Program-made: the position numbers and the translations under genes
Part shown: in pieces, positions 1 through 9,141 of the stretch
Position numbering within the stretch: position 1 is the stretch's first letter
Layout: each line of letters opens with the position of its first letter
Notes under the pieces: generated by a model
What the model saw: only the letters and a program-made list of their open reading frames with translations
The model's database searches: none
What the model was told of the DNA's origin: nothing
Assembly (NCBI RefSeq): GCF_002964665.1
Contig: NZ_PQBZ01000007.1
Span: 1 to 64,000 of the forward strand
Source of the DNA: Pseudoalteromonas sp. T1lg23B
GTDB taxonomy: Bacteria; Pseudomonadota; Gammaproteobacteria; Enterobacterales; Alteromonadaceae
Reading direction: 5' to 3'
Length of the DNA: 64,000 nucleotides

Positions 1-78
1 GAAATGTTACCGCTCGACTTGCATGTGTTAGGCCTGCCGCCAGCGTTCAATCTGAGCCATGATCAAACTCTTCAATTA
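1..78 (-). rRNA. rrs: 16S ribosomal RNA, 5' end only (partial)
   Basis: The reverse strand of 52-77 reads AATTGAAGAGTTTGATCATG followed by GCTCAG, the universal 5' terminus of bacterial 16S rRNA. The gene is transcribed leftwards and leaves the window after about 78 bases. The mature 5' end is placed near 77-78 by comparison with E. coli. Confidence 0.95.
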
Positions 79-492
79 AAAGTTTTTTTGAAACCGAAGT
101 TTCGTGCTCATTGAATTCTGATTTTGATTTCCTAAGAAATCGAATTGACTGTGCGTTATTATTTTCACTTTTAAAAAAGTAAAATCAAAACAGCTCAAGG
201 CTGAATCTTTTAATAACTTATGGTCACTCAGTTCAATTGAGACTCTAAATTTGTTTGCGTCCCTACCGAGGTAGTTCTGCTGTTAGAACTCAATCTGTAC
301 GAGTGCCCACACAGATGATTGCTTCATATTTTTAAAGAACGTTTCGAAATGCTTTCGCGTTTCGAGGGATGTGCATTCTAAGCATTCCCTATTTTTTGTC
401 AACACTTAATTTTAAGAAGTTTCAAAGTTAAGTTTTACTCGACCCTGACCCGTTGTTGCTTTGCTTAATCAGCGTAGCGCTCCGTGTCAGTG
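79..492 (-). promoter_or_regulatory. rRNA operon leader with boxA
   Basis: This is the transcribed leader between the rrn promoters and 16S. On the minus strand 328-340 reads GTTCTTTAAAAAT, a boxA-type antitermination site. It is followed by a segment (301-320) reading CTGTGTGGGCACTCG, also found just after boxA in the E. coli rrn leader. No protein gene is supported here; the open frame at 484-675 on the plus strand lies antisense to the promoter region. Confidence 0.8.
375..402 (-). promoter_or_regulatory. rrn P2-type promoter
   Basis: The minus strand has a perfect -35 TTGACA (397-402), a 16-bp spacer and -10 TAGAAT (375-380). It lies about 120 bp downstream of the P1-like promoter, the tandem arrangement typical of rRNA operons. 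Assignment is by sequence match and position only. Confidence 0.8.
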
Positions 493-499
493 GAGGCGC

Positions 500-527
500 A
501 TTATAGAGAACTCCCGTCGCAAGGCAA
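500..527 (-). promoter_or_regulatory. rrn P1-type promoter with GC-rich discriminator
   Basis: The minus strand shows -35 TTGCCT (522-527), a 16-bp spacer and -10 TATAAT (500-505). The discriminator and start region GCGCCTCCACTGACACGG closely resembles the E. coli rrnB P1 start region. An A/T-rich tract upstream (about 531-555) looks like an UP element. The GC-rich discriminator is the hallmark of stringently controlled rRNA promoters. Confidence 0.85.
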
Positions 528-694
528 GCACTTTTTATATAAAAATTGCAAAAAAACGCATTTCGAGCAAAAAAACATACAAAACCATTCAAAACGATAC
601 GTTCCATGTCAGTTCAGCCTAACAAATCGTGTGAAATTCGTTCGGGAGGAAGATAAGTATTGTAGAAAAAAGTAAAGATGCAAATTATTTTTGC

Positions 695-731
695 AAAAAG
701 TACACCAGTCATTTCCCATCCCAGTGTACTT
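695..731 (-). terminator. Probable terminator of the YbbN/CnoX gene
   Basis: On the minus strand AAGTACACTGG and CTGGTGTACTT form an 11-bp stem (two wobble pairs) with a 12-base loop, followed directly by a short T run. It lies just past the stop at 749. Confidence 0.55.
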
Positions 732-748
732 CATATCTACAATGTATA

Positions 749-1606
749 TTAATACAACAAACTATATAATTTTCGTCGATATGTTGCAGCTAGTGTGTCT
801 CCATCTGGTAAAGAAGTAACAATCTCTAAAAAGTCTTGTTTAGCCGAAGCAAAATTCAAATCGCGCTTTAATATGCTTAGTAGTAGGTCTAATGCCTCTT
901 CTTTTCTTCCGGCTTCGCCAAGCAGTTTTGCTAACCTTAACTTAAGATCATCATTTTCTGGCTCAGCAGCCAATGCTTCACTTAGCATTTTTATTTCTGG
1001 TGATTCTTGTTGCGTTTGTGCTTGTTGCAATTTGGCACACAAGTTTTGATAGTAAGCATCTTGCTCTTGCTCATCTACAGAATCTAATAATGCTTTAGCG
1101 TCATCTAGCTTTTGAATTTGAATGCAGATATTGGCCAATACGAGTTTTACACGTGTATTGTTAGCGTCAATATCGTATGCCTGTTTAGCAAAGCTAAATG
1201 CAGTATTTAAATCATCAGCAGCTAATGCTTGTTTCGCTTGATCTAATAGTAATACTTCAGGTTTAGGTAAATGTTCGGCTAATGCTTTCTTAATTTCATC
1301 TTCACTTTGCGAACCTTGAAGCATATCAACAGGCGCACCATTTTTTAACATCACTAGTGTTGGTAGTGATTGTAATCCAATTTGTTGAGCCAGCTGTGAC
1401 GCTAATGCCTGCTGCTGTTCGCAATCAACAGTAGCTATTATTAAGTGCTCACCATAACTTGTAGCTAAGTTAGACAAAATTGAGGCTTGTGCCAGACAAT
1501 CTGGATTTTGTGCGCTAAAAAAAGTTAACAAAATCAGTTTATCTTGATTTTGCTCTCCAAGTACCTGCTGGATATTATCTGGCGTTAGGTTGATTTGATT
1601 ACTCAT
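749..1606 (-). CDS. cnoX: Thioredoxin-like TPR co-chaperone (CnoX/YbbN)
   Basis: The 285-residue product has an N-terminal thioredoxin fold (about 1-110) and C-terminal TPR-type helices, the architecture and length of E. coli YbbN/CnoX (284 aa). The usual CXXC is replaced by a QNPDC segment (about 33-37) with a single cysteine, so it is unlikely to be a classical reductase. In E. coli the family is a chaperedoxin that holds unfolded proteins and hands them to GroEL or DnaK; that role is assumed here by family. It lies between the rRNA operon and topB with no obvious functional partner. The ATG at 1604-1606 is well placed. Confidence 0.9.
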   Translation of the reverse strand: MSNQINLTPDNIQQVLGEQNQDKLILLTFFSAQNPDCLAQASILSNLATSYGEHLIIATVDCEQQQALASQLAQQIGLQSLPTLVMLKNGAPVDMLQGSQSEDEIKKALAEHLPKPEVLLLDQAKQALAADDLNTAFSFAKQAYDIDANNTRVKLVLANICIQIQKLDDAKALLDSVDEQEQDAYYQNLCAKLQQAQTQQESPEIKMLSEALAAEPENDDLKLRLAKLLGEAGRKEEALDLLLSILKRDLNFASAKQDFLEIVTSLPDGDTLAATYRRKLYSLLY

Positions 1607-1670
1607 ATCTTTTATTTGTATTGTCTGCTTGTTTTGAATTTATATTGTGGCGAATACTCTAATTACAAGG

Positions 1671-3596
1671 TCAGTTCATTGCATTAGTCACTTTTTTGCT
1701 GCGCTTCTTAAATCTACGTTTTGTATTAGGGGCAGCAGTTAACCCTTTAAAATTGACGTTTTGGACAACTTTAGCAGCCTCAATAAATTCATTAAGCTGT
1801 GTCATTAAAGGGGCCATAAAGGCCTGATAAGTACATTCTTTGTCTGCAATCTTCGCTAAATGAGATTCCCATAGTGCAGTTCTATCAGGTAAAGTGAGTG
1901 ATTCCGGTAGCATATTTACCATCGAATGGCCCACTTCACTCGCCTTTATTTGTTTGCCACTGCGCTGTAAAAAGCCTCTTTTAAATAGCAGTTCAATAAT
2001 ACCTGCACGAGTTGCTTCAGTCCCTAATCCATCAGTTTCTTTGAGAATTTTCTTGATCTCTTTGTCTTTGACATAGCGGTTTATCCCTGTCATTGCGCTC
2101 AGTAAAGTGGCATCTGTATAATGCTGTGGTGGCTGAGTATGCTTTTCCTGAATTTGTGCGTCGTTACAATGCAGCTTTTGCCCCTCAACTAGTGGCGGTA
2201 AAAAACTCGACAGCGTTTCTTTATCTTGATCCTGCTTGGTGAATAGGACTTTAAAGCCGATAACATTTATTTGTTTGGCCTTAGCAATAAAAAGGCCACC
2301 CGCAATTAAGATATATGCTGTGGTTTCAAGGTAACTATAAGGTGGGTAAAACTGTGCAATATATTGGCGACTCACAAGGTTATATATTTGCTGCTCTTGA
2401 TACCCCAACTGTGCAGTTTTAAGGCGCTTTTCGGTAGGAATGATGGCGTGATGTGCTGCAACTTTTTTATCATTCCAGCACATTGAGCGTAACGATAGAT
2501 CTGCACTGCTTATCTGTTCTTGCTCACAGCCTTTATTATTCCCGATTGCAGCTACCACGCTATGACGTTGCTGATAATGTTCACTCGGCAAATAACGATT
2601 ATCTGAACGAGGATAAGTGATCAACTTGTGCTTTTCATACAAGCTCTGACATATATCAAGTACTTGTTTGGCAGACATACCATACAATTTATTGGCGTCA
2701 ATTTGCAGCGCTGACAAGTTATAAGGTAATGGCACATTTTGCTTCTTTGGCTTTTGTTCTAACTTACTCACCTCCCCCTGTTGGTCAGTGATCCGTGAAG
2801 CGACATTTTCCGCAAGCGCTTTGATCAATACACGCTTTTCGTCATCCATATATGGTTCACATGACTCGCTTGGTTGCCATTTAGCTACTAGTTTCTCGTT
2901 TGCCTCGGTGACTAAATGTGCAAATACCTCATAAAAGGGTTTGGACACAAACTCGCTGATCTCTCTATCACGCCTTACCACTAGCCCTAAGACAGGTGTC
3001 TGAACTCGACCCACAGAAAGCACCCCTTTATAACCCGCTTTCTGGCCGGTCAGAGTAAACGCCCGTGTTAAGTTCATGCCGTATAACCAGTCCGCTCTGG
3101 CGCGAGCCAAAGCAGAAATACTGAGTGGCACAAACGTTTGGTTAGACTGCATAACAGATAATGCACGCTTTACAGCCTGAATGTTTAAATCGCTAACGAG
3201 CAAACGTTGAGTTTGCTTTTTTTGCTGCTCAGTTAAGCCAACAAACTGTAAAACCTCATCAACAAGCAATTGCCCCTCTCTATCTGGATCACCAGCATGA
3301 ATAATGACATCTGCAGATTTAATCAGCTTTCTCAAAACAGTTAGCTGTTTTCTCGTTTTGGGTTTAGCCTTAAATTGCCATTGTGAGGGAACTATTGGCA
3401 GATCTTGATACTGCCATTTTTTAAATTTAGGATCGTAGTCTTCTGGCTCCGCTTGCTCTAATAAATGACCAATACACCAAGACACCACACTGCCATCACC
3501 AACTTCAATAAACCCATCTTGTTTTTTATGAGGCTTTGGTAGTGCATCCGCAATCGCTCTGCCAAGCGATGGTTTTTCAGCTATGTAAAGTTTCAT
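1671..3596 (-). CDS. topB: DNA topoisomerase III
   Basis: A type IA topoisomerase that relaxes and decatenates DNA by transient cleavage of one strand. The N-terminal Toprim domain (MKLYIAEKPSLGRA and later AGDPDREGQ) binds Mg2+. The active-site tyrosine is in KLITYPRSD at about residue 330. The sequence follows E. coli TopB closely over its whole length, ending in a basic tail rich in Lys/Arg. I start at the internal ATG (3596) because conservation begins at MKLYIAEKP; an upstream frame adds five unrelated residues. The product is about 641 aa against 653 in E. coli. Confidence 0.96.
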   Translation of the reverse strand: MKLYIAEKPSLGRAIADALPKPHKKQDGFIEVGDGSVVSWCIGHLLEQAEPEDYDPKFKKWQYQDLPIVPSQWQFKAKPKTRKQLTVLRKLIKSADVIIHAGDPDREGQLLVDEVLQFVGLTEQQKKQTQRLLVSDLNIQAVKRALSVMQSNQTFVPLSISALARARADWLYGMNLTRAFTLTGQKAGYKGVLSVGRVQTPVLGLVVRRDREISEFVSKPFYEVFAHLVTEANEKLVAKWQPSESCEPYMDDEKRVLIKALAENVASRITDQQGEVSKLEQKPKKQNVPLPYNLSALQIDANKLYGMSAKQVLDICQSLYEKHKLITYPRSDNRYLPSEHYQQRHSVVAAIGNNKGCEQEQISSADLSLRSMCWNDKKVAAHHAIIPTEKRLKTAQLGYQEQQIYNLVSRQYIAQFYPPYSYLETTAYILIAGGLFIAKAKQINVIGFKVLFTKQDQDKETLSSFLPPLVEGQKLHCNDAQIQEKHTQPPQHYTDATLLSAMTGINRYVKDKEIKKILKETDGLGTEATRAGIIELLFKRGFLQRSGKQIKASEVGHSMVNMLPESLTLPDRTALWESHLAKIADKECTYQAFMAPLMTQLNEFIEAAKVVQNVNFKGLTAAPNTKRRFKKRSKKVTNAMN

Positions 3597-3758
3597 TGAC
3601 CAAACAAACACCCACTGTATAAATTAACAGTTATTTTATGTTATCTCGCTTAAATACGCCAGTTTATGAATAATCATCTTGGGCACCCATTGAACATTTC
3701 AAATAAAGTGCCACAAGACTAAGCTTTTAAAATAAGTCACGACACGTAATGGCTTACT

Positions 3759-5861
3759 CTATTTGGTTTTCAACAAATTTAACTGAATATGCTTTTGTTC
3801 AACAATTTGCGTCATTGAGTTTGCTGCTAACTCTACCTGGTCAGCCAACTGCGACAACTCCATTGCTGCATCAGCAATTCCGGTAGTATTACTATTGATT
3901 TCCTCTGTAACTACACTTTGCTCTTCTGCTGCTGTGGCAATTTGTGTTACTTCATTAGAGATACTTGCAAGCATAGAAACCATTGTACTCATCGCTTGGG
4001 CTGACTCTTCACAATAAGCAACCGCTTGCTCGCCCTGAGACACTGAATTCTCAATAATTCCCTCAGATTGATTCACCTCATGAATCAGGTTGTTAATTAG
4101 TTCACTAATATCATTGGTCGATGCGTGTGTTTTCGAAGCCAAAGCTCTTACTTCGTCAGCCACAACAGCGAAACCTCTGCCTTGTTCACCAGCTCGCGCA
4201 GCTTCAATCGCCGCATTGAGTGCTAATAAGTTGGTTTGTTCTGCAATAGCTCTAATCACATCTAGAATTTGCGATATATCAGTACTTCTCTCCACCACCT
4301 TATTAATTGCATTTTTTGCATCAAGCACTTGTGATGCCATGTTTTGCACCGTCTCAGTTGTTTGGACGATACTAGCTTCACCTTTTTGAACTTGCTCAGA
4401 CGCCTCATTGACACTTTGCGCTGCCTGCTCCGAGGATCTGGCAACCTCTGAAGCAGTTGCACTAAGCTCATTGATTGCAGCAACTACACTGTCAATTTCA
4501 TTATGTTGGTTGGCCACTTTATTCTTTATGTTAATAGCCACTTCATTCGTTTTAAATGACTGTTGGTATGATTGTTCAGCAAGCAGTTTTAGATCATCTA
4601 TCATTTTACGCAATTTATCAGTAAACGAATTAAACCCTTTAGCCAATGCCATTAGCTCAGCATGTGAACTCACTTCTAATTCATGTGTTAAGTCACCTTC
4701 GCTACTTGCCAAATTTTCTATACGTTGCTGAATGTGAGTTAGTGGCTTAATAATATTGTTGATAAGTACCATAGCTACCGCAATCCCGACAATGGCGACC
4801 AATAGTCCCACCAATAACATAGTTTTGCTTAGTGCATCTGATGAAGATTCTAATTCCTGCGCCAATTCTTTGGACTGCGCAAGAACAACCGCTTTAGGTA
4901 CTTCAATCAGTAGCGACCACGTCACATTTGGTAACTCAATATTTATAGGTAATGCGACTGCAATATCTTCACCCATATCCAACAAGCCTTTGCTTTCATG
5001 CAGTTTCATTAAACTCTCAGCATGAGTACCCGTTACAGATTCACTTAATGGTCTTGCAAGCTTACTATAATGGCTAGAGCCAACAACAAGGCCTAACTCA
5101 CTCAACAATGTGACCTTTGCCGCACCTTGATAAAGACTTTCAGATAGCTCCTCGACTTGCTGCTGGAATACAGGCAGGTTCACATCCACCCCCACCAGAC
5201 CAACAAACTGTCCATGAGCTTTTACCGGTACGGTGAGTGATGTCATTAACATATCACTATATAAATACGGTTCCATTATACAGGGGGCATTTTTATCACG
5301 AGCACACAAATACCATTCAGCTTCCCTCAAGCCAAATTCATTTCTAGTATCAAGGTATTTGTCAGCCGCCGCCGCTACTTTTTGTTGCGTTACAGTTTGC
5401 CCTTCACGCGTAAAGTAAATTTCTAACGTGCCATCCCCGGCAACAGAATGGCTTGCACCGCCCATGAACTGCCCATCTTTGTTGTCATAACCGTTGGCTT
5501 CAAACTGCGCATACATTGAGGAAACAAATTTATTCTCTGTTAGTGCCCCAGCCACCGCCTTTTGTACAACCTCCCTAGACAAGGGCTGAACCTGTGCTGT
5601 GTTGTTCAGTATTCCTGAAAAAGTCAAAGGTATACGGTAAGCCTCATTAATAAAGCCCGAGACTTTCTGGGCGTAATAACGACCCTGTGCTGTAAGACTT
5701 TTTTGCGCTTCATCGTACAAAACATCCTGAACTTGTCTGTTTTGTTTTTCATTTTGTGTGCCCAAATGTAACCACATATATAGCGTAAGTATCATCACCA
5801 ACGATACAACCAACACAGTGACAAACACGAGCAACTTACTTTTTATTGAGGTGTATTTCAT
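3759..5861 (-). CDS. Methyl-accepting chemotaxis protein with Cache sensor
   Basis: A membrane chemoreceptor of about 700 residues: TM1 near 10-30, a large periplasmic dCache-type sensor (about 40-340), TM2 near 350-375, a HAMP linker, then a coiled-coil signalling domain with the conserved hairpin tip ([20 protein letters not shown]). It would signal through CheA/CheW, but no che genes are nearby. The periplasmic part has the Cache pattern ending GLVGVDVNL, with aromatic, Arg and Asp residues of the sort seen in amino-acid-binding dCache domains; the ligand is not assignable. Start chosen at the ATG preceded by AAAAGGAAG; the upstream TTG would contain that Shine-Dalgarno site. Confidence 0.93.
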   Translation of the reverse strand: MKYTSIKSKLLVFVTVLVVSLVMILTLYMWLHLGTQNEKQNRQVQDVLYDEAQKSLTAQGRYYAQKVSGFINEAYRIPLTFSGILNNTAQVQPLSREVVQKAVAGALTENKFVSSMYAQFEANGYDNKDGQFMGGASHSVAGDGTLEIYFTREGQTVTQQKVAAAADKYLDTRNEFGLREAEWYLCARDKNAPCIMEPYLYSDMLMTSLTVPVKAHGQFVGLVGVDVNLPVFQQQVEELSESLYQGAAKVTLLSELGLVVGSSHYSKLARPLSESVTGTHAESLMKLHESKGLLDMGEDIAVALPINIELPNVTWSLLIEVPKAVVLAQSKELAQELESSSDALSKTMLLVGLLVAIVGIAVAMVLINNIIKPLTHIQQRIENLASSEGDLTHELEVSSHAELMALAKGFNSFTDKLRKMIDDLKLLAEQSYQQSFKTNEVAINIKNKVANQHNEIDSVVAAINELSATASEVARSSEQAAQSVNEASEQVQKGEASIVQTTETVQNMASQVLDAKNAINKVVERSTDISQILDVIRAIAEQTNLLALNAAIEAARAGEQGRGFAVVADEVRALASKTHASTNDISELINNLIHEVNQSEGIIENSVSQGEQAVAYCEESAQAMSTMVSMLASISNEVTQIATAAEEQSVVTEEINSNTTGIADAAMELSQLADQVELAANSMTQIVEQKHIQLNLLKTK

Positions 5862-6081
5862 GAACTTCCTTTTGAGCAAAACCTGAGCTTAACTCGAACC
5901 ACACATATGATTTGAGTGGCCGTAATATACATTTTTAAAACCTGCACGACTGAAACTAAATGCAATAAAACTGCTACTTATTGATCATTCTGCAAGTTTT
6001 CAAATGTCTGAATTTATTTTTATAATACAAGAACATCATAAACATACGAATTGTGCAACCGTTGCAATTTTTCATTACAAT

Positions 6082-6110
6082 AAAAAAGGCATGATAATCA
6101 TCATGCCTTT
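6082..6110 (-). terminator. Terminator of the mrp operon
   Basis: A perfect 11-bp stem (AAAGGCATGAT / ATCATGCCTTT) with a 4-base loop is followed on the minus strand by TTT. It lies 24 bp past the mrpG stop. The opposite gene ends are far away, so it serves the mrp operon. Confidence 0.85.
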
Positions 6111-6133
6111 CTAAGATTCAACCCGCTTGCTAA

Positions 6134-6466
6134 CTAAACGTCATCCTCAATATTACCTTTGCCAGAGGTGCGTTCGATGCTTTTTAATTTGTGGTGAATC
6201 GCTGATTTTATCAACATGTAGCCACTGATAGGTGCGGTAAGTAACAGGAAGATAGAAATCAAAATCTCTTTCGCACTGATCCCAGCCTGTAGCTGGCTAA
6301 AATATATCATTGCAGCGGTGAGTAAGCTGGCCATTCCCAAAGTAGTAGCCTTTGTTGGCCCATGCAGACGCATAAAGAAGTCAGGCATTTTCACTAAACC
6401 AATTGAACCAACCAGTACAAAAAAACCACCTATCAATAATAGTATTGAAATTATCCACTCAGACAT
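6134..6466 (-). CDS. mrpG: Na+/H+ antiporter subunit G
   Basis: A 110-residue membrane protein with three predicted helices and the conserved MrpG/MnhG/PhaG segment PDFFMRLHGPTKATTLG (about 28-45). It is the last subunit of the multi-subunit Mrp complex, which exchanges cytoplasmic Na+ for external H+ at the inner membrane. It lies 8 bp after mrpF and is followed by a strong terminator. Confidence 0.93.
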   Translation of the reverse strand: MSEWIISILLLIGGFFVLVGSIGLVKMPDFFMRLHGPTKATTLGMASLLTAAMIYFSQLQAGISAKEILISIFLLLTAPISGYMLIKSAIHHKLKSIERTSGKGNIEDDV

Positions 6467-6474
6467 AACAGCCC

Positions 6475-6744
6475 CTATTCGATTATGTCGCCACGTAGTA
6501 AGTATTTACATACTGCTACCGTGCTAACAAATCCTAACATTGCGATAAGAAGGGCTGCTTCAAAATACAATCCCGTACCCATGCTCATACCGTACAAAAT
6601 GATTAGCGCGATACTGTTAATATACATCGTATCCAGCGCTAAAATTCTGTCTGGCACTGAAGGCCCTACAACTAAGCGCCACAAATTCAACAGCAGTGAC
6701 AAACCAATCATTGCAAAAACAATCAGGATCACAGTCTCTAACAT
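6475..6744 (-). CDS. mrpF: Na+/H+ antiporter subunit F
   Basis: A small (89 aa) three-helix protein with the MrpF/MnhF motif GPSVPDRILALDTM (about 27-40). It overlaps the end of mrpE by 7 bp, indicating translational coupling in the mrp operon. Its role is structural or ion-pathway within the antiporter complex. Confidence 0.93.
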   Translation of the reverse strand: MLETVILIVFAMIGLSLLLNLWRLVVGPSVPDRILALDTMYINSIALIILYGMSMGTGLYFEAALLIAMLGFVSTVAVCKYLLRGDIIE

Positions 6745-7274
6745 TCAAAAATCTCCTTAAGCGGTGCCTCATAACGCTGCTTAACGGTTTGTATCAAGGC
6801 CTCTTCGTCCTCTAAGTTAAGCACGTGGATCAGCAGGTAGCGCTGCTCTGGTTTGCTGCCATCGGGCAAAGACTCACGCCAAGGATAAACCTCTGCACTC
6901 ACCGTTCCTGGTGTTAAAGATACCGTACTTGCTAAAATCGTGATCGGCATACTATGTGATAAATCCAGCGGTACCTTCACAAATCCCGGTTTGAGTCTTT
7001 TCGTTGGACCCAAAATTAACAACGCAACTTGTACGTTAGCGGTAATAATATCGTACAACACCAAAAACAAATGTCTGATTGCCAGGCCTGGTTTCAAAAT
7101 CAACGGCTGCTTAGTACGAAATGGTTGCGTCGCCAAAGGAATTACAATGGCTAATATCACGCCTAAGATAATATGACCTGCCGAAACGCTATTATTAAGA
7201 AGTAGCCAAACACAAAACAGCATCAAACTGCGAAATGGCGTTGGTAACCAAGCAAAACGAGCTTCTAAACGCAT
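6738..7274 (-). CDS. mrpE: Na+/H+ antiporter subunit E
   Basis: 178 residues, with two N-terminal membrane helices and a cytoplasmic C-terminal domain as in MrpE/MnhE. Family-typical segments include NVQVALLILGP and ITILASTVSLTPGTVSAEV. The start codon shares bases with the mrpD stop and the end overlaps mrpF. Confidence 0.93.
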   Translation of the reverse strand: MRLEARFAWLPTPFRSLMLFCVWLLLNNSVSAGHIILGVILAIVIPLATQPFRTKQPLILKPGLAIRHLFLVLYDIITANVQVALLILGPTKRLKPGFVKVPLDLSHSMPITILASTVSLTPGTVSAEVYPWRESLPDGSKPEQRYLLIHVLNLEDEEALIQTVKQRYEAPLKEIFEC

Positions 7275-8794
7275 TATTGCCCTCCTTCTAAAACTAGGCT
7301 TACATTACCAGCAAAGTTATGTAATTCCGTTGCTGTAAATAATGCATAATCACTGAGTGGGCCTGCAAAAATAATCATCATAGGTGAAGCCAATACAAGT
7401 AAGAACAGCGCACAGCACTGTGCTGGGTGTACCAAATTCTGCTCACCTGAATCTGCTGGTTTAGCCGTAGTATTGTGCCAAAATAATGTACTACCGGCTT
7501 TGGATATCGCCATCAATACAGCAAGACTCGCCAACAAATAAACAGGCCAAAACACCATCACATATTCAGTTTCGAAAGTTGCTCTGAGTAACCAAATTTT
7601 AGCAACAAATCCTGATAACGGAGGCATACCAATCACGGTGATTGCCGCCAAAATAAACCCACCGCCTAATAACAAAGGCTGCGCAACTGGACGCCCTGCT
7701 GTGATCCTATCCGAAACCTTACCACGCTGACGTGCGATGAGATCAGCAATTAAAAACAAGGCTGCACTGACTAATGTTGAATGAACTAAGTAATAAATAG
7801 CAGCAGCACTTGCTTGCACACTCTGAACAGCGACCAGCGCCACTAATGTCCCCACAGAAACAATCACCAGATTAGCGGTTAGTTTACGCAAATCTTGACT
7901 GGCCAGCACTCCAATGGCTCCGACTATGATAGTGGCAATTGCTAACCACCACAGCCAGCCTTGTGCCATGAGGCTCAGCTCTCCCGCGTTCTTACCAAAC
8001 ACTAACGTATAAACACGCATCATTGAGTACACACCCACCTTGGTCATAATCGCAAACAATGCTGCAACAACTGGCAGTGCTGTTGCATAGGTATTAGGCA
8101 ACCATAAATGCAGCGGCAACAATGCGCCTTTAAGTGCAAATACAACTAACAGTAGTAATCCGCCAATTTTGGCCAGATAGATGTCATCTCCGTGCAAAGT
8201 AGTAACTTTGTGTGCCATATCCGCCATGTTCAGAGTACCTAACACGCCATACAGGGTGCCCAAAGCAATGAGGAATACCGCTGAACCGACTAAGTTCAAA
8301 ATCACATATTGCAATGCTGCGCGAGTGTTGTGTTTGTCACCACCGTGCATTAACAATGCATAGGAAGCAATCAGTAGCACTTCAAAGAACACAAATAGGT
8401 TGAACATATCTCCGGTTAAAAACGCACCGTTCACCCCCAAAATCAAGAAGTGCATCAAAGGGTGAAAAAATGCTCCTCTCTCATCATCACCGGCGCACGC
8501 ATAAAGTGAGCAAGCAACACCTAATACAGCGGTTAGTGTCACTAGCAATACAGACAGCGGATCAGCCACCATTACGATTCCAAATGGTGCGGACCAATCA
8601 CCTATCGCATAAACCTGCGAGCCATGATTTTTAACTTGGAAAAGCAATAATACAGAGACGCACAAAGTCGCTAAGGCAAAAACCACAGACGCTACACGCC
8701 TGATCTTTAGGTTCTTACCGCAAGGTGGCATCAGAAGAATAACGCCCGCCAGCATGGGCAATAAAATTGGCAAAGAAGTCAAATGCTGGATCAT
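7274..8794 (-). CDS. mrpD: Na+/H+ antiporter subunit D
   Basis: A 506-residue polytopic protein of the proton-conducting membrane transporter family, homologous to complex I NuoM/NuoN. About 14 hydrophobic helices are visible, including the conserved segments FEVLLIASYALLMHG and ALLPLHLWLPNTYATALP that carry the ion-path Glu and Lys. The start overlaps the mrpC stop by four bases (ATGA). Confidence 0.95.
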   Translation of the reverse strand: MIQHLTSLPILLPMLAGVILLMPPCGKNLKIRRVASVVFALATLCVSVLLLFQVKNHGSQVYAIGDWSAPFGIVMVADPLSVLLVTLTAVLGVACSLYACAGDDERGAFFHPLMHFLILGVNGAFLTGDMFNLFVFFEVLLIASYALLMHGGDKHNTRAALQYVILNLVGSAVFLIALGTLYGVLGTLNMADMAHKVTTLHGDDIYLAKIGGLLLLVVFALKGALLPLHLWLPNTYATALPVVAALFAIMTKVGVYSMMRVYTLVFGKNAGELSLMAQGWLWWLAIATIIVGAIGVLASQDLRKLTANLVIVSVGTLVALVAVQSVQASAAAIYYLVHSTLVSAALFLIADLIARQRGKVSDRITAGRPVAQPLLLGGGFILAAITVIGMPPLSGFVAKIWLLRATFETEYVMVFWPVYLLASLAVLMAISKAGSTLFWHNTTAKPADSGEQNLVHPAQCCALFLLVLASPMMIIFAGPLSDYALFTATELHNFAGNVSLVLEGGQ

Positions 8795-9141
8795 GCTTTA
8801 CCCTTAGTTTTGTTTTTAGAAGTTTCCTGCCCATTTACATGGTCATTACCCAAGTCAGCTCGGCCACGGATTGCCAAAATCACAACAAATGCCGTCATCG
8901 CAAAACCGATCACTATTGCTGTGAGCACTAAAGCTTGTGGTAGCGGATCGGCATACGCCTCTGAATACCCTAAAACAGCCGCTTCATTAAGAGCTAAACG
9001 GCCAGAAGAGAACAAAAATAGATTCACAGCATATGACAACATAGTTAACCCAAGCACCACAGGGAATGTACGTGCGCGCAAGATTAAAAATACGCCACAG
9101 GTTACCAACAGTCCTACACAAGACGCATATAACAATTCCAT
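8791..9141 (-). CDS. mrpC: Na+/H+ antiporter subunit C
   Basis: 116 residues, three helices, homologous to NuoK; typical MrpC text includes GLTMLSYAVNLFLFSSG and DPLPQALVLTAIVIGFA (about 73-90). It starts on the last base of the mrpA stop codon, so the two genes are coupled. Confidence 0.95.
   Translation of the reverse strand: MELLYASCVGLLVTCGVFLILRARTFPVVLGLTMLSYAVNLFLFSSGRLALNEAAVLGYSEAYADPLPQALVLTAIVIGFAMTAFVVILAIRGRADLGNDHVNGQETSKNKTKGKA

Noticed and set aside
484..675. 63-codon open frame on the plus strand
   Set aside because: It lies antisense to the rrn P1 promoter and its upstream A/T-rich region, has no RBS and no recognisable sequence.
749..1606. Loss of the CXXC active site in the thioredoxin-like protein as a sign of decay
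   Set aside because: YbbN/CnoX proteins of proteobacteria normally lack CXXC; the gene is full length.
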